A DNA stretch of 64,000 bases, taken from the NCBI RefSeq assembly GCF_003122385.1, contig NZ_CP029255.1:3596001-3660000 (forward strand), in the 5' to 3' direction. How positions within the stretch are numbered: position 1 is the first letter of the stretch; every line of letters begins with the position of its first letter. The stretch comes from Flavobacterium crocinum (GTDB lineage: Bacteria > Bacteroidota > Bacteroidia > Flavobacteriales > Flavobacteriaceae). Below are positions 27,715 through 35,237 of the stretch, piece by piece. The notes beneath the pieces were generated by a model. That model ran no database searches and was not told the DNA's origin. It saw only the letters and a program-made list of their open reading frames with translations. A program made the translations under genes and the position numbers.

Positions 27715-28019
27715 TTCGGGATCACTTTTCTGTTTTTAAATCTGATGGCATTGTTCTTTTTTTGAATGATGCAAATAGGGTGTGATATTTTTATATTACC
27801 TAAATATTTTGAATATCCCGAAAATTACCTTCAGACAATTGGATAAGGTTTCTTATCAGCACTTTTTTCATACAGAAAAGTTGATCTTACTGCTGTAATT
27901 GAGATGCTGTAAACACATTTTCAATTTAAAACACCATTAAAATTTCACGGCATTTGAACTTTCCTGAACGGATTGTTTTGTGCTGCATTTTAAAACGTTT
28001 TTTCTAACATTCATTACAA
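27715..28019. other. 305-bp gap, no gene seen
   Basis: A/T-rich, no coding pattern. TTCGGGAT near its start is complemented by ATCCCGAA about 100 bp on, probably by chance. A further promoter for the lipoprotein at 28020 may lie here but I cannot point to a good box. Confidence 0.4.
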
Positions 28020-28940
28020 ATGAAATCTTTTAAAATTTTAGCTGTTGCACTATTGGGTGTAATTGCTTCCTGTACAATTGACAAGACAGATTATGAAGCT
28101 GAGATTGGTTCTCAGGTTCCGGAATATTACGAGTTCAAAGAAGCCGTTTCCTTAACCAGCGGCAACTATAAAATTAGCATCGAAGCTTTAAACGGAACAT
28201 TCTATAAAGGCTATAATGAACTTCATTTTAAAGTGATCAATACACAAAACAATCAAAGTGTAAATGCCTCTGAAGTTACTTTTTTGCCAATATTAAGCAC
28301 TAACGGAAATACAAGTTCTTGTCCGCATGAATACAATGTTTCCTATGATGCGACTAATAAATATTTCACCGGCTACAGTGTTTTTACCAGCGAAACAGCA
28401 GTTTCAAACAGCTGGAAATTATATATAAGTTTTAAAGTAGACAATCAGAAATATGAAATCAATAAAGATATTTTGGTTGAAAAACAGAGCAATAAAAACC
28501 TAAATATGACCACTTTTACAGGAAAAGATAACGAACAATATGTAATTGCGTTAATTTCTCCGCAGAAACCAAAAGTGGCCGAAAATCCATTGGTCGCAGG
28601 TATTTACAAATACAATAAACCAACCACTCCGGCAGGAACTTTTCCGGATCCTGCTCAGTTTTCGTATTCAGAAGTAAGTGGTTACACTTTAAAATTGGAT
28701 CCAAGAATGCCGGAACCTTCAATGGGAAATCATTCTTCGCCAAACAATCAGGATTTGACACAGCAAAATGATGGTTTGTATCATGGTGTTGTCAATTATA
28801 CCATGACAGGAAACTGGACTTTGAATTTAATCCTAATGAATCAAAACGGATTGATTTTAAAGGGAACTGTTGTTCCAACCGATTTTACGCCCGGAGTAGA
28901 AGGTGTGAAAAGTGAATTATTTATTGATACTTTATTCTAA
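28020..28940 (+). CDS. Lipoprotein with YtkA-like segments in the copper-associated locus
   Basis: 306 residues; signal peptide with lipobox VIASC (Cys18). The body is beta-rich and can be read as two Ig-like halves. The second contains LDPRMPEPSMGNHSSPNNQDL, then GLYHGVVNYTMTGNWTLNLIL. The 'MPxMxxH ... G.Y.g.v.f.MtG.W.l.v' pattern is that of YtkA-like/FixH-type periplasmic proteins associated with copper handling. The methionines and histidines there could bind copper. It ends 4 bp before the TonB receptor start, so the two are surely cotranscribed. Confidence 0.75.
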   Translation: MKSFKILAVALLGVIASCTIDKTDYEAEIGSQVPEYYEFKEAVSLTSGNYKISIEALNGTFYKGYNELHFKVINTQNNQSVNASEVTFLPILSTNGNTSSCPHEYNVSYDATNKYFTGYSVFTSETAVSNSWKLYISFKVDNQKYEINKDILVEKQSNKNLNMTTFTGKDNEQYVIALISPQKPKVAENPLVAGIYKYNKPTTPAGTFPDPAQFSYSEVSGYTLKLDPRMPEPSMGNHSSPNNQDLTQQNDGLYHGVVNYTMTGNWTLNLILMNQNGLILKGTVVPTDFTPGVEGVKSELFIDTLF

Positions 28941-28944
28941 CAGC

Positions 28945-30924
28945 ATGAAATATATCATAATGTTTCTTTTTTTAGGAATGTCGATAATGGCTCAAAATCA
29001 TCATGCACATCACGACAGCATTAAAAATTTAGAAGAAGTTCAGGTAAAAAACGCAACCAAGAAGAAAATTGAAACCCAAATGAAAATGGCGGTTTCAGTT
29101 GATGAATTTTTGTCGTCGGCAGATAATATCAGTTTTATTAAACGCGGTGCGTATGCATGGGAACCGCTGTTGAACAATATGAGTACAGAACGTTCTACAG
29201 TGACCATCGACGGAATGCACATTTTTGGCGCTTGTACCGATAAAATGGATCCGATTACATCTTATGTAGAGAGTAATAATCTTGCGGCAATTGATATAAA
29301 ATCGGGGCAGGAAGGAAGTTTACACGGTTCTACGATTGCCGGAAGTATCGATTTAAAAAGAAAAAGCACAGCGTTTGGTCTGGCAAAAAAATGGAACGGC
29401 GCTTACCAAAGCGGTTTCGAATTCAATAATAAACAATTTTTCAATCTTGGAAACGTAGCTTATTCTGGTGAAAAATTTGTTGCTGAGGGAAGTATTTCGT
29501 ACCGAAAAGCAGCTGATTATTTTGATGGAAATGATAATGAGGTAAAACATTCGCAATATAAAAAGTTCAATACATCATTAGGGTTTGCTTATAAAACAAG
29601 TGATTTATCTGCTGTAAGAGTAGACGCGATTTTTGATATGGCAAAAGATGTAGGTTATCCGGCTTTGCCAATGGATTTATCGCTTTCACGTGCCTTAATT
29701 ACTTCAGCTTCGTACAAACAATTATTCGAAGACGGATTGGTAAAAGTGATTGATTCTAAGATTTATTTCAATGCAATCGAACATTATATGGACGATACGA
29801 CGCGACCAGAAAATCTGGTTCACATGGATATGCCGGGCTGGAGCACCACTTACGGTCTGGTTTCGAAAGCCAATTTGAAAAAGAATAGTTATTCCTCAGA
29901 AATACAATTGAATGCTTATGATAATTTATCGATTGCAGAAATGAGAATGTATCCGCAGGACAGAAACGAAAGAACCATGTTTGCTTACAGCTGGCCGTGG
30001 GTTACGACTCGTTTTGCGGGACTTTCGATGAATAACTCCTGGGAGCTTTCAGAGATAAGTCAGGTCAATGTAGGCGGTTCTTTGGGAATCAATTACAATT
30101 ATTCCAAATATGTAGAATTCAACTGGATTTTTCATCCCGGAGCATCTCAGGAAAAAACGAGATTTCTGCCAAGCTTACACGCAGGTTATAATCTAAATAT
30201 CGATCAGTTTAATTTTTCTGTCGGAACAGGTTACGGGCACAGAGCGCCTTCTGTTTCTGAAGGTTACGGTTATTACATTTACAATAGTTTTGACCGTTAC
30301 GATTATATCGGAAATCCTGATTTGAAAAATGAAATTTCGTATGAAGGAAATGCATCGGCAGGTTTTAAAAACGAAAGATTAAGCATTCAGGGTAAACTGA
30401 ATTATTTCTATATCGAAAACTATATTATTGGTAGAATCCTAAGTATGGGAAGTCCGATGAATTATCAGTCGGTTGGTGTAAAAGGATATACATCATTAGA
30501 TTATGCAACACTTTTAAATATGTCGATGAATGTGAGTTACGATATTTTAGAGCATTTGCATTGGAATGGTACTGTAACATACGCTCGCGGAATGGATAAT
30601 AACGGAGGAAATCTGCCTTTTATTCGTCCGTTGAGTTATTTGACATCCCTTCATTTCATGCACAAAAATTTTGGAATCCAGACTTCTGTAAATGGCGATT
30701 TCGAACAGCTTAATTATAGTCCGGAATACGGAGAAGACCAAACACCGGCGTATGTAATCTGGAATCTTTCAGCCAATTATTCTTTTAAAATCAATAAAGT
30801 AAAAGCTGTGATTCAGGCCGGAGCCGAGAATTTATTAAATGAATATTACAGCACTTATGCAGACTGGGGAAATATTCCAAGAATGGGTCGTAATATTTTT
30901 ACTTCTTTAAAATTGAATTTCTAA
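28945..30924 (+). CDS. TonB-dependent receptor of the copper-receptor (OprC-like) type
   Basis: 659 residues from ATG 28945 (MKYIIMFLFLGMSIMAQ signal); the in-frame ATG at 28912 lies inside the previous gene. Right after the signal is a His cluster (NHHAHHD, about residues 18-24). The plug carries VTIDGMHIFGACTDKMDPITSYVE, close to the GACxxRMDPPTSY signature of TonB-dependent copper receptors, with Cys97 and Met101 as candidate copper ligands. A barrel of normal size ends with NIFTSLKLNF. There is no STN or carboxypeptidase-like domain, so it is not a SusC. Its neighbours (MbnP/MbnH-like pair, YtkA-like lipoprotein) support copper or a copper complex as the ligand. Confidence 0.88.
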   Translation: MKYIIMFLFLGMSIMAQNHHAHHDSIKNLEEVQVKNATKKKIETQMKMAVSVDEFLSSADNISFIKRGAYAWEPLLNNMSTERSTVTIDGMHIFGACTDKMDPITSYVESNNLAAIDIKSGQEGSLHGSTIAGSIDLKRKSTAFGLAKKWNGAYQSGFEFNNKQFFNLGNVAYSGEKFVAEGSISYRKAADYFDGNDNEVKHSQYKKFNTSLGFAYKTSDLSAVRVDAIFDMAKDVGYPALPMDLSLSRALITSASYKQLFEDGLVKVIDSKIYFNAIEHYMDDTTRPENLVHMDMPGWSTTYGLVSKANLKKNSYSSEIQLNAYDNLSIAEMRMYPQDRNERTMFAYSWPWVTTRFAGLSMNNSWELSEISQVNVGGSLGINYNYSKYVEFNWIFHPGASQEKTRFLPSLHAGYNLNIDQFNFSVGTGYGHRAPSVSEGYGYYIYNSFDRYDYIGNPDLKNEISYEGNASAGFKNERLSIQGKLNYFYIENYIIGRILSMGSPMNYQSVGVKGYTSLDYATLLNMSMNVSYDILEHLHWNGTVTYARGMDNNGGNLPFIRPLSYLTSLHFMHKNFGIQTSVNGDFEQLNYSPEYGEDQTPAYVIWNLSANYSFKINKVKAVIQAGAENLLNEYYSTYADWGNIPRMGRNIFTSLKLNF

Positions 30925-30928
30925 GAAA

Positions 30929-31366
30929 ATGAAAAAGGTTTTTAGTTTCACAATGATAATGCTGCTACTGCTGGTTTCTTTCCAGCAGGCATTGATTATT
31001 GTACACTTTAAACTCAATCAGAAAAGTATAGAAAAAGAATTTTGCGTCAATAAGGCAAAACCCGAATTACAATGTCACGGGAAATGTCATTTAAAGAAAG
31101 AACTTGAAAAATCGGATCCTAACAGTGATTTAGAATTAACGAGTATCAGTAAAAACATTGACATTATTTTGAATTCGGAAATTGAATTTACAATCAATAT
31201 CGTAAAAGAAATAAATTCCAAAAAAGTATTGATTTATAAAGAAACAGGGCAAACAGAACCTTGTATCGAAATTTTTGTACCGCCGCCTATTTTGTTGATT
31301 GATTCCCCTCAATTAAAATTATTTACAGTTAGAATGGAAAAAGATGTACCAAAATCATCTTTTTAG
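30929..31366 (+). CDS. Small membrane/secreted protein with CX(n)CxGxC motif, second paralogue
   Basis: 145 residues, starting 4 bp after the receptor stop. An N-terminal hydrophobic segment (VFSFTMIMLLLLVSFQQALIIV) is followed by HFKLNQKSIEKEFCVNKAKPELQCHGKCHLKKELEK, which matches the core of the protein at 27343: same FKxNQ entry, same C-x9-C-x3-C spacing and CxGxCxLxK ending. Here two histidines flank the last cysteines (CHGKCH), which strengthens the case for metal binding. A proline patch (FVPPPILLID) follows near the C-terminus. Function unknown; copper transfer is my inference from location. Confidence 0.78.
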   Translation: MKKVFSFTMIMLLLLVSFQQALIIVHFKLNQKSIEKEFCVNKAKPELQCHGKCHLKKELEKSDPNSDLELTSISKNIDIILNSEIEFTINIVKEINSKKVLIYKETGQTEPCIEIFVPPPILLIDSPQLKLFTVRMEKDVPKSSF

Positions 31367-31400
31367 GCATAATTAATTACAAAAATTTAAATATCACAAA

Positions 31401-32276
31401 ATGCAAAATTTGAAAAAATACCTTTTATTATCAATTACCGCTTTGGCTTTTGTATCATGTTCAGACAATGATGACAATCCGGTTGCGAACAATGTAACGT
31501 TGGAATTCAATAATACATTCAAAAATACCACGATTGTTTTAGGAAATGCGGCTTCGACTTCGGCTACGACTAATACTTCGGCTGCAGGACAAGTACACCA
31601 TTTTTCGGAACTGAAATATGTAATCAGTAATATTCGTTTGGTAAAAGACAATGGAGATGAAGTACCATACAATGTAAACGATTTGGACAAAGGCGCAACA
31701 GTAATCGACCAGGCTAAAACAGCTTCTTTGAGTTATGTTTTAAGCAATGTGCCTTCTGCAACTTACAAGCAGATTAAATTTGGTTTAGGAATCAAAGCGG
31801 AGCAAAATACTTTAGATCAGGTTAGATTTCCTAATTTCTATGCTTTAGCTGGTGCAAATGATACTGCCATGATGTGGGAATGGGGAAGCGGTTACCGTTT
31901 TACCAAAATTGAAGGTTTTTATGATACTGATAATAAAACCATGTCAATCCATACAGGAAGTACAGTTGAAGGGACTAAAGATGTTCCGTCAAGTTATACG
32001 CAGGGAGTAAACGCTTATAGAGATATTACTTTAAACCTGACTACAAATGCTGTTGTTGGAAGTAAAGCTCCAAAAATCAAAATTCAGGCAGATTTTGACA
32101 AAATGTTAAGCGGAAAATCAAATACCATTACGTTATCAACAGGAACAGGAATGAACGATAATGCAACTCCAAACGTTCATACGGCTGCTCAAATGGTAAA
32201 ATTTGTAGATAATTTGGGAGGAAACGGATCAAGCGATATTACAGGAATGTTTTCTGTGACTGCTGTAGAAAACTAA
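31401..32276 (+). CDS. MbnP-family copper-associated lipoprotein
   Basis: 291 residues with lipobox FVSC (Cys20). Family features: VTLEFNNTF opening, HHFSELKYVISNIRLV, and the signature AMMWEWGSGYRFTKIEGFY with Trp159 and Trp161, then the end GMFSV. In characterised MbnP proteins a tryptophan is oxidised to kynurenine by the di-heme enzyme MbnH to create a copper site. The MbnH-like gene is the next one here, and the TonB receptor and Cys-motif proteins lie immediately upstream. Which of the two tryptophans would be the target cannot be told from this sequence alone. Confidence 0.88.
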   Translation: MQNLKKYLLLSITALAFVSCSDNDDNPVANNVTLEFNNTFKNTTIVLGNAASTSATTNTSAAGQVHHFSELKYVISNIRLVKDNGDEVPYNVNDLDKGATVIDQAKTASLSYVLSNVPSATYKQIKFGLGIKAEQNTLDQVRFPNFYALAGANDTAMMWEWGSGYRFTKIEGFYDTDNKTMSIHTGSTVEGTKDVPSSYTQGVNAYRDITLNLTTNAVVGSKAPKIKIQADFDKMLSGKSNTITLSTGTGMNDNATPNVHTAAQMVKFVDNLGGNGSSDITGMFSVTAVEN

Positions 32277-32280
32277 AAAA

Positions 32281-32395
32281 TGGCACGCAGATAAAACGGA
32301 TTTACTTCGTAAAGCCACGGATAAATACAGATTATTTTAAAATCCGTTCAAATCCGCGTTTTCGCGATAGCGAATCCGTTTAATCCGTGTCCTAT
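32281..32395. repeat. Dispersed inverted-repeat element, copy 2
   Basis: Sits between the MbnP-like and di-heme genes. It shares words with the element at 12419-12531 (tcgcgatagcgaatc, aatccgcgt, atccgtgtcc, aaaacggattta) in related order. It can fold into nested A/T-rich hairpins and so may act on the downstream gene's mRNA. Confidence 0.7.
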
Positions 32396-32438
32396 TTACA
32401 GAGCTGTTTAAACGGTTCAATTTTAAAATTCATTTAAA

Positions 32439-33455
32439 ATGAAAAAAATACTAGGTTTCGTAATAGCAATATTGTTTCTGACTTCCTGTAATAGCGAAGA
32501 TTCGGAAATGCTGGCTATTGAAAATCCTGAAATTGATTTGAATATTCCGTCTGGTTTTCCTGAACTAAACGCTTTTGTAAGTCAGAACAAACCGACTCAA
32601 TACGGAGTGGAATTAGGAGGAAAACTGTTTTCGGATAAACGATTCAGTGCAGACAATACGATTTCGTGTTCCAGCTGTCATATTCAGGAAAATGCTTTTA
32701 CAGATCAGAAAATACAGGCAGTCGGAATTGAAGGCAGAATCGGACTTCGAAATACACCGTCGATTCAGAATTTGGCTTTTATGAAGTTTTACAATTGGGA
32801 TGGAAGCAAATTACAGCTTGAAAATCAGCCTTTAGTACCCATTATCACGCATGAAGAAATGGATTCCTCGATTTTAGAAGTAATGGGTAAAATTAAGGAT
32901 GATGCTGTTTATAAAGATTTGTTCAGAAAAGCTTTTGGAGATGAAACCATTACACCTGAAAGAATCTACAAAAGTATTGCACAGTTTGAATATACGCTGA
33001 TTTCTGCCAACAGTAAATACGATAAAGTAAAACGTAAAGAAGTTTCTTTTTCAGAAAGTGAATTAAAAGGCTATCAAACTTTTCAGCAGAAATGTGCAAG
33101 CTGTCATGCAGGAGAATTGTTTACCGATCAGAGTTTTAGAAATATTGGTTTTCCCCTAAATACAGATACCAACGAAGCCGGACGCGCCAGAGTAACAGGA
33201 ATTGTTGCCGATTTTATGAGTTTCCGAGTTCCAACTTTAAGAAACATTGAATACACAGCTCCGTATGGAAGTTTTGGACAGTTTCCAACTTTGAAATCTG
33301 TTTTGGATTATTTTGATAATGGCGTTTTAGACGCTGATAATTTGGATCCGATTTTGAAAGAGAATGGAAAAAGAATTCCGTTGACAGAAGAGGAAAAAGT
33401 AAATCTGATTGCTTTTATGAAGACCTTGAGCGATATACAATTTGTAAAGAAATAA
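32439..33455 (+). CDS. Di-heme cytochrome c peroxidase / MbnH-like lipoprotein
   Basis: 338 residues with lipobox LTSC (Cys17). Two c-type heme sites are intact: CSSCH (Cys77, Cys80, His81) and CASCH (Cys219, Cys222, His223). The surrounding sequence (GKLFSDKRFSADNTISCSSCHIQENAFTD; FRVPTLRNIEYTAPYGSFGQF) is that of the bacterial CcpA/MauG superfamily. Next to an MbnP-family gene, the better reading is MbnH, which oxidises tryptophan in MbnP, rather than a detoxifying peroxidase. It is exported and probably membrane-tethered. A strong terminator follows 30 bp downstream, ending the copper locus. Confidence 0.88.
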   Translation: MKKILGFVIAILFLTSCNSEDSEMLAIENPEIDLNIPSGFPELNAFVSQNKPTQYGVELGGKLFSDKRFSADNTISCSSCHIQENAFTDQKIQAVGIEGRIGLRNTPSIQNLAFMKFYNWDGSKLQLENQPLVPIITHEEMDSSILEVMGKIKDDAVYKDLFRKAFGDETITPERIYKSIAQFEYTLISANSKYDKVKRKEVSFSESELKGYQTFQQKCASCHAGELFTDQSFRNIGFPLNTDTNEAGRARVTGIVADFMSFRVPTLRNIEYTAPYGSFGQFPTLKSVLDYFDNGVLDADNLDPILKENGKRIPLTEEEKVNLIAFMKTLSDIQFVKK

Positions 33456-33484
33456 AAAAACATATTTCTAAAATGAAATTGACA

Positions 33485-33518
33485 AAAGCTAAACTGGAAA
33501 GTTTAGCTTTTTTTTTGC
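33485..33518 (+). terminator. Strong intrinsic terminator of the copper locus
   Basis: Perfect 11-bp stem AAAGCTAAACT (33485-33495) / AGTTTAGCTTT (33500-33510) with a 4-nt loop, followed by an uninterrupted T-run to 33516. It lies 30 bp after the di-heme enzyme stop. Confidence 0.9.
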
Positions 33519-33579
33519 CTTTTAGATTAAAAGTTTGTTGCAGATTATAATTTGAAACCTAATTGTTACCATAAAAAGA

Positions 33580-33608
33580 TTGGGATTTGCAGATGCATTA
33601 TAAATTTG
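33580..33608 (+). promoter_or_regulatory. Promoter of the DUF1254 gene
   Basis: TTG at 33580-33582 and TAAATTTG at 33601-33608 are 18 bp apart, fitting the Bacteroidota -33/-7 pattern. The start codon is 40 bp further at 33649. Confidence 0.65.
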
Positions 33609-33648
33609 AGTATCGTTTTATAAGTATAATCATCTAATAATCAATTTT

Positions 33649-35133
33649 ATGAAAAAAATAGTTTTATACCATGTTTTATTATTGTTCATAATTAGTGGAT
33701 GCAAAAAAGATTCTGAAACAAAAGAAAATACGAACACGGAAACTGTTTCTAATTCTGAACAATATGAATTTGTTGGTGGTTATCCGACAGAAGCTACAAT
33801 CAAAAAAGCCTATGATGATGCTGATCTTACGCGTGCCATACAAGCTTATAAATTTTTCTACCCAACTGTTTCAGGAGAAGGATTAGTTAAAGGAAATGAT
33901 AGTATTAAGATTAAGCCCAACAGCTCATTTGGTACTTTGGATACCAAACCAGGACAAATTGGATTTACCTTGAATTCAGACACACCTTACGGACCAATTC
34001 CAATTGATTTGTCAAAGGGACCAATGGTAATTGATATTCCGAAAGGTCCGCTGATTGTTGTTGCCATGGATGTTAACCAGCGATGGGTAGCAGATATGGG
34101 GATTCCAGGACCTGATGCAGGAAATGGAGGAAAACATTTGCTCCTTTTACCAGATTATAAAGGCGTTGTACCTGCTTCCGGATATCATGTCTGGAAATCA
34201 TCTTCAAATAACTTAACTGTTGGAATTCGTTCACTTCCAGTTGGCGGTGATGTTAAAGCGGCTATGGATCGAATTAAGACGGTAAAAGTATATCCATTAA
34301 ATAAACCTGCAGACTGGAAAGAACCAAACTGGCTTGAATTAACCGATAAGCCTCAAAATACAACACCTGTTGCGTGGGAGAACAATTTCAAATATTGGGA
34401 AAATCTAAACGATGTCATTCAGCGTGAACCAGTTTTTGAAGGCTATAGAAATTATTACGGAGAACTTGCCGTGTTAGGAATAAAAAAAGGACAGCCTTTT
34501 AAACCTGATACAAGAATGAAAGCAATTCTTGAAAAAGCAGCAAAAATTGCCAATGCTCAAATGAGAGTACAATCTTTTGCCGATCGCCGTCCAGACCGAA
34601 TTGTATGGAAAGACCGTCAATGGGAATGGGTAGCACTTCGATTTGAGGATGGAGATTTTAACACTACTGACTATGTAGATCTCGACGGTCGTGAAACTTG
34701 GTTTTATCAGGCAATTGGGGCTTCTCCTTCAATGTTTAGAAGAAAAGAAGGTTTTGGATCCTTATACTGGCTTGGACTTAAAGATAATACAGGTAAATAT
34801 GTAGATGGAGGGAAAAACTATAAGTTGACTATTCCAACACCAGTTCCTGCCAAATTATTCTGGTCTATTACTATCTATGATGCAGAAACCCGCAGTCAAG
34901 TTCTTACAGATCAAAACAAAGCCGCTTTACGTTCACTATTTGAATTAAAAGATAAAATAGGTGGAAAAAGCATTGATTTATTTTTTGGTCCAAAAGCTCC
35001 TGCAGGTAAAGAAGGGCAATGGATAAAAACACTGCCAAACAAAGGCTGGTTTGCTTATATCCGTATTTATGGACCAGAGGTTGCTGCTTTTAACGGAACC
35101 TGGAAACCAGGTGATTTTGAAGAAGTAAAATAA
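33649..35133 (+). CDS. DUF1254/DUF1214-domain lipoprotein
   Basis: 494 residues; signal peptide with lipobox IISGC (Cys18 region). The N-terminal half (YPTEATIKKAYDDADLTRAIQAYKFFYPTVSGEG) is DUF1254 and the C-terminal part (FWSITIYDAETRSQVLTDQNKAALRSLFELK ... WFAYIRIYGPEVAAFNGTWKPGDFEEV) is DUF1214, in the usual order. The biochemical role of these domains is not established. It has its own promoter. The sulfatase gene follows 104 bp later on the same strand, and this pairing suggests a shared substrate or stress response, which is inference. Confidence 0.9.
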   Translation: MKKIVLYHVLLLFIISGCKKDSETKENTNTETVSNSEQYEFVGGYPTEATIKKAYDDADLTRAIQAYKFFYPTVSGEGLVKGNDSIKIKPNSSFGTLDTKPGQIGFTLNSDTPYGPIPIDLSKGPMVIDIPKGPLIVVAMDVNQRWVADMGIPGPDAGNGGKHLLLLPDYKGVVPASGYHVWKSSSNNLTVGIRSLPVGGDVKAAMDRIKTVKVYPLNKPADWKEPNWLELTDKPQNTTPVAWENNFKYWENLNDVIQREPVFEGYRNYYGELAVLGIKKGQPFKPDTRMKAILEKAAKIANAQMRVQSFADRRPDRIVWKDRQWEWVALRFEDGDFNTTDYVDLDGRETWFYQAIGASPSMFRRKEGFGSLYWLGLKDNTGKYVDGGKNYKLTIPTPVPAKLFWSITIYDAETRSQVLTDQNKAALRSLFELKDKIGGKSIDLFFGPKAPAGKEGQWIKTLPNKGWFAYIRIYGPEVAAFNGTWKPGDFEEVK

Positions 35134-35237
35134 TTTGTTTATTCTTTACGACGCACAAAAAAATCCCCATCTATACGCCTGCAAAGTTTTATATGCCATT
35201 TTTCAACTCATTTTTTAATCAATTAAATTTAAAAATC

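Noticed and set aside
31394..31690. Antisense 98-residue ORF at the start of the MbnP-like gene
   Set aside because: Lies entirely against a well-supported lipoprotein gene and has no family features or promoter.
27343..33455. Methanobactin-type biosynthetic cluster
   Set aside because: MbnP/MbnH-like genes are present but no precursor peptide or MbnB/MbnC-like enzyme genes were seen between 26 and 34 kb.
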